This document shows positions 43,422 to 51,306 of a stretch of 51,306 bases of DNA, piece by piece (the first letter of the stretch is position 1; every line of letters starts with the position of its first letter). The notes under the pieces were generated by a model that searched no databases, had not been told where the DNA came from, and saw only the letters and a list, made by a program, of their open reading frames with translations. Location of the stretch: the NCBI GenBank assembly GCA_002877855.1, contig PNIA01000012.1:1-51306 (forward strand), given 5' to 3'. Source of the DNA: Caldisphaera sp. (lineage in GTDB: Archaea; Thermoproteota; Thermoprotei_A; Sulfolobales; Acidilobaceae). The translations under genes and the position numbers were made by a program.

Positions 43422-44837
43422 ATGTTTGGAAAATATCTATTATCTGTAGCTATTATATCATTGATAGCTTTGAGCCTTTCAATACCATTGATTTCATCAG
43501 CCTATAACTTTGACAATATTACTAACATAGAAAATAATAATTATATCATCGTTTATCCAAATTCTATATCATTCTTATTTAATGGATCTAACTATGTTAA
43601 TAATTATAATGGAAATGGAACACTAGGCCTAAATCTGTTATTTTTAAGCGGTTCAAAGGAATTGACAATAAACGTAACAAAATATGTAGAGAATAAAGGA
43701 TTTAAAGTAAGTAAATTTGAATTCTATCACAACTCTAATGGAGGGCAAGGTATATCAAATTATTCATCAATTTACGAGTCTATACCTTTTAATAGCAGTT
43801 CAAAAGGGTACTTGAAGATTTTAGCTAATCCAATCAACAAACTCTACTATATTAACCTATCAATAAATGCTTCATGGGAGGGTTCTCTCAACTTATCAAA
43901 TAGCCTTTCAAACAATGAAGTTTTTAGTAAGATGTTATCGAATTACAATAATGAAGGATCTATATTTAACAGCTTTAAAAACTATGGTAACTTTGAAAGC
44001 ATAACACAAGAACTATCAGGATTTGGTGTCTCATCTTTAATCAACAACTTAAATATAACAGGTTTAAACATAACCTATTATAAAATTAATATTGGAAGCA
44101 ATACATTAAACATAACATTTGATGCAACATTTAATTCCACAGAGGCAACAGAAAGCAAAGCAAGCAATGTTTCGATGCTAATAAATAGCTTAATTAATAG
44201 TTTCTTAAAGCCAAGCTATACAGAAATAAGCTCTTATTTAACAGTTGAAAACAACTTATTAAATTACAATTTATATGTAAACACGAATGTTAACATAACA
44301 TCTACATCAATGCCATACAAATTTAACCTGTCAAAGCTACTATCAAATATAACACAGATCAATCAATTTAACCTATCTATAGTTAAAAAAGCTATAAATG
44401 CTTCTCTAGAAATAGCTAACTATGTTAATAAAAACTATGAAATAGTTGTTCCAAGTTCTTTAAGCTTAAATGTTTCTTGTAAAGATAATTATAATAATTA
44501 TAGCTTAGAGACGCCAAAAATATCTTATTTAAATAATCCTATAAGGAGCTTGGCAAGTGTTGATTATTTAATAGGAAATGTTTCAACAATATTGCAACAA
44601 AATGGATTTATTGAAGCATCAAACAAGGTACTTTCATTAAATAATGTAGAGGTAAAGTTAATTGGTAAAGGGGTAACTGTTAAGCCAAACCAAACAACTA
44701 TTGGAAACTTAAGCAAGGTAACTGTTACAGTAAACAACAACTCATCAAGTAATATTAAACAAGCAGAAATAGGTAGTACTATTGCAGTTATAATAGTTTT
44801 GGCTGTTGTAATTATATTAATTAAAAGACATTTTTAA
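43422..44837 (+). CDS. Asn/Ser-rich surface protein with C-terminal anchor
   Basis: 471 aa. An N-terminal signal peptide (LLSVAIISLIALSLSIPLIS) is followed by a large extracellular region very rich in Asn, Ser, Tyr and N-x-S/T glycosylation sites. A C-terminal helix (IGSTIAVIIVLAVVIILIK) with a short KRHF tail anchors it. There is no known domain. GGTGAGG precedes ATG 43422. It may be an S-layer-associated or transport-associated protein; function unknown. The next gene encodes a similar-layout protein and is probably cotranscribed. Confidence 0.7.
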   Translation: MFGKYLLSVAIISLIALSLSIPLISSAYNFDNITNIENNNYIIVYPNSISFLFNGSNYVNNYNGNGTLGLNLLFLSGSKELTINVTKYVENKGFKVSKFEFYHNSNGGQGISNYSSIYESIPFNSSSKGYLKILANPINKLYYINLSINASWEGSLNLSNSLSNNEVFSKMLSNYNNEGSIFNSFKNYGNFESITQELSGFGVSSLINNLNITGLNITYYKINIGSNTLNITFDATFNSTEATESKASNVSMLINSLINSFLKPSYTEISSYLTVENNLLNYNLYVNTNVNITSTSMPYKFNLSKLLSNITQINQFNLSIVKKAINASLEIANYVNKNYEIVVPSSLSLNVSCKDNYNNYSLETPKISYLNNPIRSLASVDYLIGNVSTILQQNGFIEASNKVLSLNNVEVKLIGKGVTVKPNQTTIGNLSKVTVTVNNNSSSNIKQAEIGSTIAVIIVLAVVIILIKRHF

Positions 44838-44856
44838 TTTTTTCTAGGTGTATTTA

Positions 44857-46149
44857 ATGCTTTATAATAAAAAATTAGCAATAGCCATAATTTTTTCTAT
44901 ACTTATTTTAGCTTCTTTATTCTTTTCTTTGTATGGGATTAGTAATAAAACAGATCAAGGTGTATTAATAAAATCAGATATGAATCTAATTTACTACATA
45001 CCTGAAAAATCTATCAGCATATTAAGTAATTCTACAGAAACGATAGTATTAGAAAATGGGAATGAATATCAGATAAATGGTTTGGAAAGCAACTATGCTT
45101 GCTCCTATAAAAATGATTATATTGGTATATCTGGGTATTATAAAAATAATCCTTCATTAACCATCTTATATGATAATGGTACATATTCAATTTATGAACT
45201 AAAGCTTGAAAACCCCCCAACTAGTATTTATTGCTTAAATAATGAAATTATTTTTTCTGGAATAAACCCTCTATATCCATACATAGGTTTTATTAATTTC
45301 AATAACACTTCCTCTAACACTATACCAATTTATATGGATAGCATTTATTTTGGAACCCCTTCAGAAATACACCTATTTAATAACACAGAATTTTTAACAT
45401 TTAACAACAATTACATTATTGTATATGATGAAAACAAGAGCTATTTTATCGAGTATCCAAATTCAACAAGCATATATAACATGTATATTTATAATGGAAA
45501 AATTTACATTATAGGATCAATAAATATAAATGGATCAACATATGGCCTTGTCTCACCATTATTTGGTAACTACTCATATACTATTGGCCTAAATAACTAT
45601 CAAGGTTTCATTGAAGTTGGAGCCGATAAACTAAATGGTTATTCTCTTTTATATAGACCTTATGTAACATTTGCTTATTTAATTACCGTCACCCAAAATA
45701 AATATTTATACACAGCATTAATTGGCATGTCCTATCCTTTCACACTATATAATGAGGGCTCTTATAACAAAGGCATTTGGCTTACAGGTAGCATGAACAT
45801 AAGCAATCAAAATTATCAGGTAGGTTTATATATTAATGGAACCATCAATGGGAACATAGGATATAAACCTTCAATTGCATATATAGTTACATCAATACCA
45901 ATAGTATCTAAAGGATTTATGTATACAACAAATACTTCATTTAAGGTTAATAGTTTAAACACAACAAAAATTAATATATCATTTAATAAAATCTTTGGGA
46001 ATTCTATTAAAACAAGTTCAATAAATGTTATCTATTTAAATTTTGTTGTAAACAGATACATAATATTTGGGGAATATACTTTTATATCAATTTTAATCGG
46101 TTTAGTAATTTATTGCGTGCTAGCAAAAAGCTATAAATGGAGTTGCTAA
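44857..46149 (+). CDS. Asn-rich extracellular protein with N- and C-terminal membrane segments
   Basis: 430 aa. N-terminal anchor/signal (LAIAIIFSILILASLFFSLYG), a repetitive beta-strand extracellular region with many N-x-S/T sites and propeller-like short repeats (YNMYIYNGKIYIIGSINI), and a C-terminal helix (TFISILIGLVIYCVLA). AGGTG precedes ATG 44857 by 6 bp. It starts 20 bp after the previous surface protein. Unknown function, probably cell-surface. It converges on sat with a 4-bp overlap. Confidence 0.7.
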   Translation: MLYNKKLAIAIIFSILILASLFFSLYGISNKTDQGVLIKSDMNLIYYIPEKSISILSNSTETIVLENGNEYQINGLESNYACSYKNDYIGISGYYKNNPSLTILYDNGTYSIYELKLENPPTSIYCLNNEIIFSGINPLYPYIGFINFNNTSSNTIPIYMDSIYFGTPSEIHLFNNTEFLTFNNNYIIVYDENKSYFIEYPNSTSIYNMYIYNGKIYIIGSININGSTYGLVSPLFGNYSYTIGLNNYQGFIEVGADKLNGYSLLYRPYVTFAYLITVTQNKYLYTALIGMSYPFTLYNEGSYNKGIWLTGSMNISNQNYQVGLYINGTINGNIGYKPSIAYIVTSIPIVSKGFMYTTNTSFKVNSLNTTKINISFNKIFGNSIKTSSINVIYLNFVVNRYIIFGEYTFISILIGLVIYCVLAKSYKWSC

Positions 46150-47291
46150 TAAAATGGATTTTGAAATGACAATATAACATTTACAACTTCAGGCCTCATA
46201 ATATAATCAGGTGGTCTTTCCCCTTTAATAATCATATTTCTAATTTGAGTTCCGCTAATCCTTATCCTATCGCTTTCGTCGTGAGGACATATTTTTTCAT
46301 TTGTCATAGTACCGCACTTTTTGCAATAAAATGCCTCCCTAATAAAAAGGGGCGTTATTCCTAAATCAGGAAAATCATCGAATATTTTCCAAGAATCATA
46401 TGGCCCATAATAATTCCCAACTCCTGCATGATCTCTACCAACAATTATATGCGTTGCACCAAAGTTTTTTCTAACTATTGCATGATGTATTGCTTCCTTG
46501 GGACCAGCGTAATTCATCTCCATTCTCAAAATACTAAATACGTAACTTTCCTTAGGGAAGTAATTATCTAATAAAGCCTTGTATGCATTAACAATAACCT
46601 CATCTTTGAAATCCCCTCTTTTTTTCCAACCAAGTAATGGATTTATAAACAAGCCATCTACAAAAGTTAAAGCTGCTTTGATAACATACTCATGCCCATT
46701 GTGGGGAGCATTTCTAGTTTGAAATGCAGCTATAGTTTTCCAATTTAAATGATCAAACAAAACTCTAGTATCCTTTGGCCATAACCTAACACTTTCAAAA
46801 ACTTCAAAAGGATCCTTTAATAAAGTTATCGGCCCAGAAATAAGATAATCATTTCTCTTTAGGATTTTCTCAACTCCAGGGTGATCAATGGATGTTGTGT
46901 TATAAATCTTAAATGCATACTCCTTTTTATCCCATTTGTATATTTCCTCAATTCTCAATATTGCTATTTTATCAGTTTTGTAATCTAAAATTACTTCATC
47001 TCCTTGAGATATCCCTGATAGATCATCCTTGGTTACATCTAAAATTATTGGTATTGACCAGGGTAAATCGTTTTCTAGCCTAGAGCTATTTATCACGGAT
47101 TCATAATCATTTCTATTCATAAAGCCTTCTAAAGGTGAATATATGCCATGAGCTATATTTGCTACATCAAAAGCCCTCCCCTCGTTTATTTCAATTTTAT
47201 TCATTGATTTAGATTCTTCTGTCAGCCTTTCTAATGTTTTTCCAATTCTTGTTCTATCGATTAGCCTACCTCCATGAGGTTTTGACACCAT
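46146..47291 (-). CDS. sat: Sulfate adenylyltransferase
   Basis: 381 aa. It makes APS from ATP and sulfate (or ATP from APS in sulfite oxidation). QTRNAPHNGHEYV and IIVGRDHAGVGNYYGPYD are the nucleotide motifs. A zinc-type CKKCGTMTNEKICPHD and RISGTQIRNMI complete the archaeal type. GGTGGG precedes ATG 47291, 8 bp after a ribbon-helix-helix gene, so the two form an operon. Confidence 0.95.
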   Translation of the reverse strand: MVSKPHGGRLIDRTRIGKTLERLTEESKSMNKIEINEGRAFDVANIAHGIYSPLEGFMNRNDYESVINSSRLENDLPWSIPIILDVTKDDLSGISQGDEVILDYKTDKIAILRIEEIYKWDKKEYAFKIYNTTSIDHPGVEKILKRNDYLISGPITLLKDPFEVFESVRLWPKDTRVLFDHLNWKTIAAFQTRNAPHNGHEYVIKAALTFVDGLFINPLLGWKKRGDFKDEVIVNAYKALLDNYFPKESYVFSILRMEMNYAGPKEAIHHAIVRKNFGATHIIVGRDHAGVGNYYGPYDSWKIFDDFPDLGITPLFIREAFYCKKCGTMTNEKICPHDESDRIRISGTQIRNMIIKGERPPDYIMRPEVVNVILSFQNPFY

Positions 47292-47299
47292 TTTCCCAC

Positions 47300-47539
47300 C
47301 TAAATATAACCTAATCTCCTTAATCTTTCAATTATCTCCTTTTTTTCTTCATCGGATATACTAGATGAAATCTTCTCCTGCTCCATATTGCTTACTACTT
47401 CTCTTAAGATATATGTAACAAATTGAGATACGCTTGTAAAACCGGTATTTCCAATAATTTTTTTAATCCTATCATATAAGGTAATTGGTATTGAAACTGT
47501 CGTATATTTGGTCTCAGGCTCTCCAATTCTTTTTTTCAC
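47300..47539 (-). CDS. Ribbon-helix-helix (CopG-like) regulator preceding sat
   Basis: 79 aa. TKYTTVSIPITLYDRIKKII then GFTSVSQFVTYILREVV is a ribbon-helix-helix DNA-binding fold. The tail EKKEIIERLRRLGYI is nearly the same as the tail of the protein at 48155. GTG 47539 follows AAGGTG at 6 bp; GTG 47548 overlaps it. It is cotranscribed with sat and divergent from cysC; two ATATTTAATTA repeats lie between. Confidence 0.8.
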   Translation of the reverse strand: MKKRIGEPETKYTTVSIPITLYDRIKKIIGNTGFTSVSQFVTYILREVVSNMEQEKISSSISDEEKKEIIERLRRLGYI

Positions 47540-47550
47540 TCCACTCACCT

Positions 47551-47615
47551 TAATTATATTTAATTATAGCAGTATAATAATATTTAATTAAGTTTTGTAT
47601 ATATTATTTGGGGGG
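47551..47615. promoter_or_regulatory. Divergent sat/cysC promoter with direct repeats
   Basis: ATATTTAATTA occurs at 47557-47567 and again at 47580-47590, a 23-bp step. It overlaps TATA-like sequence for both directions. cysC has a strong GGGGGGA ribosome site (47610-47615). The repeats suit binding by the adjacent ribbon-helix-helix protein, but such AT-rich words can also occur by chance. Confidence 0.4.
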
Positions 47616-47620
47616 ATTAT

Positions 47621-48178
47621 ATGGAGTGTTTAAAAAAAGGATTTGTCGTATGGCTAACAGGTTTGCCTGGAAGCGGGAAAACTACTCTTAGTTTTAAGAT
47701 ATCAGAAATGCTAAAAAATGAAGGATACAGGGTTGAAGTTATAGATGGAGATTGGTTTAGAAAAAATATTGATCCAAATGCAGGATATACAAAGGAAGAG
47801 AGAAGAAATCACCTTTTAAGAGTTGCAACAATAGCTAGGTTACTAGCAAGAAATGGCATTATAACTATATGTAGCTTTGTTTCGCCCTATGAAGATGTAA
47901 GAAATGAAGTTAAAAAATTAATAGAAGAAGAGGTAAGATTTTACCTTATCTATACAAAATGCAATATTAATGAATGCATTAAAAGAGATCCTAAGGGTTT
48001 ATATAAAAAAGCATTGAGAGGTGAAATAAAAAATTTTACTGGAATCAGCGATCCTTATGAAGAGCCCATAAAAGCAGATTTAACTCTAGATACAGCTAAT
48101 AATAGCATTGAAAATAACTCAAAAATCCTATATGATTTTATCAAAAAATCATTATTACAGGTATCCAAGTCTCTTTAG
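47621..48178 (+). CDS. cysC: Adenylylsulfate (APS) kinase
   Basis: 185 aa. It phosphorylates APS to PAPS. Walker A is LTGLPGSGKTT, VIDGDWFRKNI is the catalytic/substrate loop, NHLLRVATIARLLARNG follows, and KALRGEIKNFTGISDPYEEP is the lid region. ATG 47621 follows GGGGGGA. It is divergent from the RHH-sat operon and overlaps the second RHH gene by 24 bp tail to tail. Confidence 0.94.
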   Translation: MECLKKGFVVWLTGLPGSGKTTLSFKISEMLKNEGYRVEVIDGDWFRKNIDPNAGYTKEERRNHLLRVATIARLLARNGIITICSFVSPYEDVRNEVKKLIEEEVRFYLIYTKCNINECIKRDPKGLYKKALRGEIKNFTGISDPYEEPIKADLTLDTANNSIENNSKILYDFIKKSLLQVSKSL

Positions 48179-48367
48179 TCTATCTTTTACTTTTTCCTCA
48201 TCTTCTTTGCTCATAACTTGTTGATCTTGAGATTGGCTTATCAATTCATTAATCATAAATTCAACAAGTTCTTCTACGCTATTAAATGTACCTTGAGATT
48301 CTATATACTTTTTTGCTTTCTCATACAAATCCTTTGAGATATTTATTGAAACCTTTTCTTGGCTCAT
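48155..48367 (-). CDS. Ribbon-helix-helix (CopG-like) protein following cysC
   Basis: 70 aa. KVSINISKDLYEKAKKYIES then GTFNSVEELVEFMINELI is a ribbon-helix-helix unit, followed by a short linker and the tail DRLKRLGYL. GGTGG precedes ATG 48367. It is a close relative of the protein at 47300 with the same C-terminal RL[RK]RLGY motif, so the pair probably arose by duplication and may co-regulate sulfate activation. Confidence 0.78.
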   Translation of the reverse strand: MSQEKVSINISKDLYEKAKKYIESQGTFNSVEELVEFMINELISQSQDQQVMSKEDEEKVKDRLKRLGYL

Positions 48368-48768
48368 TCTTCCACCACATTATTGTATATGTTCAGAGAT
48401 TATAAAAGTTCGATAATAATAGTTAATGCCAAGTCTAAAAATTTCAATTTTATCTTTCTATATTTTATTTAATAGAAATTCAAGCTTCTCTTAAATTTAA
48501 TTTTTACGTAAAATACAGGTTAATAATTAATTTTAATACTAGCAGTCCATATCTTTGTAAACTACAGACAATATTTATAATTAATATGATATAGATAATA
48601 AAAAACAATACAATTTTAATATACTTATATAACTAAAACTTTAACATCTAAATATTATTTTCTCCTATAAGATATCTTACAATTAAAAGAAGAGCTTTCA
48701 TCATGCATAGAATTATCTTTTATAATAGAAGGCATGGTTTTATAATTGTATAAAATCGTAATTGATAT
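48368..48768. other. AT-rich intergenic stretch
   Basis: 401 bp of strongly AT-rich DNA. An ATTATAAAAG near 48398-48407 is a plausible leftward promoter for the RHH gene. I see no gene and no convincing RNA. Confidence 0.5.
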
Positions 48769-49194
48769 TTATGTTTTTTCAAACCTATATTTTTTATAAA
48801 AGAGACATTTTTTAGCAATTTCATAGTAATTACTGATATCCCTCATAGTAATTCTATCATATTCTCCATTTTTGTTCTTATGCAATAAATATTTATCATA
48901 TATTTTTGCTTTGATCGCCTTTTCGTCAAATTCCTTTAATATTAATAAAATTATATCCTTTACAACCTCATTTTCGCACAAAGCAGTAAGCCCATTTAAT
49001 TTGTTATTCACATTAGAATCAATTCCATGAAGGCAATTAAATGCAACATCATAATAATTTAGAAATTCTTCTTTGCTTATAGATATTTTGTAATCAAAGT
49101 ATAGTGACGATTCTATGCAGTCTTTTCCAAGACCCTTTTTAATTAGACTTTCGATTATTTTTATTATTTTATTATTGCAATTGCTAAAGCTCAT
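48769..49194 (-). CDS. Hypothetical protein with internal duplication
   Basis: 141 aa, all-helical, not recognised. The two halves look related: DCIESSLYFDYKISI, EEFLNYYDVAFNCL in the first and AIKAKIYDKYLLH, RDISNYYEIAKKCL in the second. It thus seems built from a duplicated ~60-residue unit. It lies alone in a gene-poor AT-rich area beside a tnpB relic, which suggests an accessory origin. GGGAGAG precedes ATG 49194. Confidence 0.55.
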   Translation of the reverse strand: MSFSNCNNKIIKIIESLIKKGLGKDCIESSLYFDYKISISKEEFLNYYDVAFNCLHGIDSNVNNKLNGLTALCENEVVKDIILLILKEFDEKAIKAKIYDKYLLHKNKNGEYDRITMRDISNYYEIAKKCLFYKKYRFEKT

Positions 49195-49780
49195 TTCTCT
49201 ACTCTCTCCCTTAAAGGTAAGGCCTTTCTAAGTTCAAAAGGGTTACAATTATATTGTTCATGATTAAATTTATTTCATATTGTATATAATTGAATAAACT
49301 AATGTGTAAATGAGATGTAACTGACCTTTTCCGCCCTGAAGAGTAAGGGTTCCCTTAGAGCGGTTCTAGGTTTGTGATTTACCGCCTTCATTTTTATCAT
49401 TTCATAGCTAGCAGGTACATAAAGCGCCAACCCCGCCCCTAAGGGTTGAGGCTTGTCATTTGTTTTGTCAAGCTTTTGCCTAATCAAATTTTCTAAATCT
49501 TAAAGATAAAAAATGAGAATTTTAACAAATAGATCCTTCTTTTACCCATCTTAATGCTAAAAACCTAATTTGTTATAAATAACCTTTTGTTATTTATTGG
49601 CTAAAGAGTTACGCCACGAGTAAACACTAAATAAATTATATTAGCTCTAATACTTTATTCTAACTTTAAATAAAAAAATTTCTAAGTAATAAAATTTTTC
49701 GTAAAGATCTGTCTATACTAAAATAAATAAATGGGCATATGACAAATTAAATAAAGCCATTGATTAAGAGGGCATAAAAT
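49195..49780. other. Gene-poor stretch around a tnpB relic
   Basis: 586 bp with no intact gene. It holds relic C (49321-49487) and AT-rich flanks. 49600-49620 has a slightly GC-richer TTACGCCACGAG of unknown meaning. Confidence 0.5.
49321..49487 (-). mobile_element. tnpB C-terminal relic with right end (copy C)
   Basis: Leftward it reads KPQPLGAGLALYVPASYEM, IKMKAVNHKPRTALREP, LLFRAEKVS in one frame. It aligns with the tail of copies A and B (PxSY...NxP...L..FRA) but is a different subfamily. It ends in CTTCAGGGCGG and GGTCAG, like copy B. No upstream TnpB domain exists; a TAA stops the frame just before. It is thus a truncated transposon relic, not a small gene. Confidence 0.6.
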
Positions 49781-50188
49781 GTGGAAAAGGTTTCAGAAAT
49801 AATTGACTCCAAAATGGATTGGGCTGATATTGAACATTATTTAGCTAGTAAGCCTTTCTACTACCATGTTTTAATAAGAAAATGTAATATATCGAATCCA
49901 AAAGCAAGTGGATATAAAAGATCGTTTGGTGAATACAATGGTGAAAAAATAGATTGGAGAAAGACGTTAATAAATGGTACTTGCATACACATAAGAGAAT
50001 ACGAAAACTACTATATAGTTCATAAAGATAAGGTTAATCCAGATGATAACTTATTAAAACACATAGCTCTTGATTCATTAAAAAATCTTCCATTAATATT
50101 ACCGTTTATTATACCTATTTTGTTATTAAGGTATAATTATAAGTTAATTTTGAAGAAAAGATTAAGGAAAACTGTTAAAATAAATTAA
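49781..50188 (+). CDS. Hypothetical protein with C-terminal membrane segment
   Basis: 135 aa, not recognised. The soluble N-terminal ~95 residues include [21 protein letters not shown] hydrophobic helix ([18 protein letters not shown], about 103-120) and a very basic tail (KKRLRKTVK) follow. The start is GTG. It converges on queC with a 4-bp overlap. The layout suggests a tail-anchored membrane protein. Confidence 0.6.
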   Translation: MEKVSEIIDSKMDWADIEHYLASKPFYYHVLIRKCNISNPKASGYKRSFGEYNGEKIDWRKTLINGTCIHIREYENYYIVHKDKVNPDDNLLKHIALDSLKNLPLILPFIIPILLLRYNYKLILKKRLRKTVKIN

Positions 50189-51018
50189 ATACATTCCTTA
50201 CTTATGTAATAATTATCAATCTTTGTAAAATATTCAGGATTTTCTGGTGGATATTGATATTTGGTACAATCCTTTATTCCAGCCTTTTTAAATGCGTTGT
50301 ACCTGTTTTTACAAGATTCACATTTACCGCAATGATATCTATTACTTAGATAGCAGCTCCATGTATCATATATTAGGTTTCCAATCTTATTATAGCAGTC
50401 TTTTATTATCATATCTTTTGTTAAACCTTCCTTACTAGGAGACCATATCTCAATTTTTCTTTCTGACCTGAAATGACATATTCTAAAAGATGATTGCAAA
50501 GACTCTATGCATTCTGGACTGCAATCTGGATATAAAGGCTCTCCTGTATCTTGCCTAGGTGCAATATCGTTGTAGTGAGCCCCATATATAACATAAGTTT
50601 TTTCTTTAAACAACTCAGATATGCTATATGCATATGCCGTTGCTATAGATAACATAACTACATTTCTTATTGGAACAACTACACTTGGCATATAAGATTC
50701 TTCCACTTTTAAGTTTACATCAGTTAGTTGATTGTTTTTCCATAATTCCCCCATAAATGAAACATCAATTATTTTATGCTCTATTATTTTTCCAAAGTCT
50801 TCTTTATTATTAAAAATCTTTTTTAGCTCTTGTACAATGCTTTTAGCTATTTCTACTTCCTTTTTCCCTTTTTGACCATAAATAAAACTTAAAGCATGTA
50901 CATTACATCCCCTAGAAAGCCATAAAGATGTATAGCAGGCAGAATCAGGACCACCGCTCATTATTGATATAGCTCTACAAGGTCTTGTTACTTCCGGCTT
51001 TATTCCTAAGCTGCTCAA
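50185..51018 (-). CDS. queC: 7-cyano-7-deazaguanine synthase
   Basis: 277 aa. It makes preQ0, the precursor of archaeosine in t[15 protein letters not shown] is the PP-loop, [16 protein letters not shown] and [20 protein letters not shown] are family signatures, and the zinc-type [10 protein letters not shown] is near the C-terminus. TTG 51018 is chosen because GGGGTGAT lies just before it and a TATA-like AATTATAAAAAG is about 25 bp upstream; a longer in-frame extension to 51099 crosses that box. Confidence 0.92.
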   Translation of the reverse strand: MSSLGIKPEVTRPCRAISIMSGGPDSACYTSLWLSRGCNVHALSFIYGQKGKKEVEIAKSIVQELKKIFNNKEDFGKIIEHKIIDVSFMGELWKNNQLTDVNLKVEESYMPSVVVPIRNVVMLSIATAYAYSISELFKEKTYVIYGAHYNDIAPRQDTGEPLYPDCSPECIESLQSSFRICHFRSERKIEIWSPSKEGLTKDMIIKDCYNKIGNLIYDTWSCYLSNRYHCGKCESCKNRYNAFKKAGIKDCTKYQYPPENPEYFTKIDNYYISKECI

Positions 51019-51306
51019 CTTATCACCCCTAATTCTTTTTATAATTTTCCTATTTTGCTTACTATTAAACCTTTTCAAAATTTCTCGGATTAAAAGCAAA
51101 ATTTATTGATTGAGTTTTTATATTTGCTTTAGTTCCATCATTTATTAAAATACCAATAAAAATCATTTGCCTTTTTTTATACAGTATTTATCTATACAGT
51201 AAACTATTATTTTTATCTATTAATAAATTAAAAAATAAATTTTATTATAAAAATTATAGATTCAGAGTCCGTTTGTACCTACACTTTTATTTCAATCATT
51301 TTTTTT
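51019..51306. other. AT-rich end of window
   Basis: Contains the queC promoter (TATA-like near 51041-51052) and otherwise AT-rich DNA without a visible gene. Confidence 0.5.

Noticed and set aside
49299..49487. Small protein-coding gene of 62 codons
   Set aside because: The frame is the tail of a TnpB protein ending in a transposon right end, with no ribosome site and a decayed upstream part.

Overview
The window is about 51 kb of very AT-rich chromosomal DNA from a thermophilic crenarchaeon (Thermoprotei). The evidence is: a stand-alone 5S rRNA gene not linked to 16S/23S; archaeal or crenarchaeal protein families (GPN-loop GTPase, EndA splicing endonuclease, Lsm protein, inositol-1-phosphate synthase plus archaetidylinositol-phosphate synthase, archaeal class I FBP aldolase, split lipoate ligase LplA/LplB, family-5 uracil-DNA glycosylase); TATA/BRE-type promoters; purine-rich GGTG Shine-Dalgarno sites; and many TTG/GTG starts. 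Low GC with acidothermophile-type metabolism would fit an organism like Caldisphaera, but the window does not prove the genus. Most DNA is coding, in short divergent, convergent or overlapping operons.

Layout. 1-335: tail of a TnpB-type transposon end. 336-5992: aldo/keto reductase, thrC (divergent across a perfect palindrome), UDGb, tyrosine/dual-specificity phosphatase, a CitG-like protein, then an lplB-lplA-membrane protein operon on the minus strand. 6269-8550: 5S rRNA, an O6-alkylguanine alkyltransferase 13 nt behind it, a TusA-like protein, an unknown protein and a GltD-like flavoprotein. 8547-10081: an atypical SDR and a decayed PIN-toxin relic. 10082-13082: ABC importer (ATPase, FecCD permease, anchored binding protein). 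13150-17991: an eIF2B/R15P-isomerase-like gene followed by pyrF-pyrE-pyrB-pyrI-pyrC. 18056-23702: CDP-alcohol phosphatidyltransferase, SDR, alcohol dehydrogenase, TauE exporter, inositol-1-phosphate synthase, Lsm, membrane protein. 24079-27490: amidohydrolase, SCP2, thiolase and its DUF35 partner. 27510-30296: sugar kinase, FBP aldolase, UbiX. 30293-34806: Cys-rich protein, endA operon, PIN-like protein, proC, GPN GTPase. 35061-38982: LutB/CCG redox pair, coiled-coil protein, rubrerythrin-VIT protein. 38987-46149: two peptidases and two surface proteins. 46146-48367: sat and cysC flanked by two ribbon-helix-helix proteins. 48368-49780: gene-poor, with an orphan gene and a tnpB relic. 49781-51018: unknown protein and queC.

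Working units. The pyr cluster covers carbamoyl-aspartate, dihydroorotate, OMP and UMP formation (carAB and pyrD are elsewhere). Inositol-1-phosphate synthase and the CDP-alcohol transferase supply the archaetidylinositol headgroup. Sat and CysC make APS and PAPS. The kinase/aldolase pair is glycolytic or gluconeogenic.

Most unusual signals: (1) the start region of the FBP aldolase gene is tandemly repeated five times with a 58-bp period, each copy carrying a Shine-Dalgarno site, ATG and 5' codons; small ORFs begun in alternate copies would end directly on a later copy's Shine-Dalgarno site. (2) A GC-rich, well-paired ~70-nt candidate RNA with its own TATA box and a T-run lies immediately before the GPN GTPase gene. 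(3) Four right-end/TnpB C-terminal relics occur with no transposase in the window, two of them close to 90% identical over ~98 nt, as expected if the omega-RNA-encoding end outlives the transposase. (4) Two perfect palindromes sit in divergent promoters (thrC/aldo-keto reductase and ABC importer/eIF2B-like).
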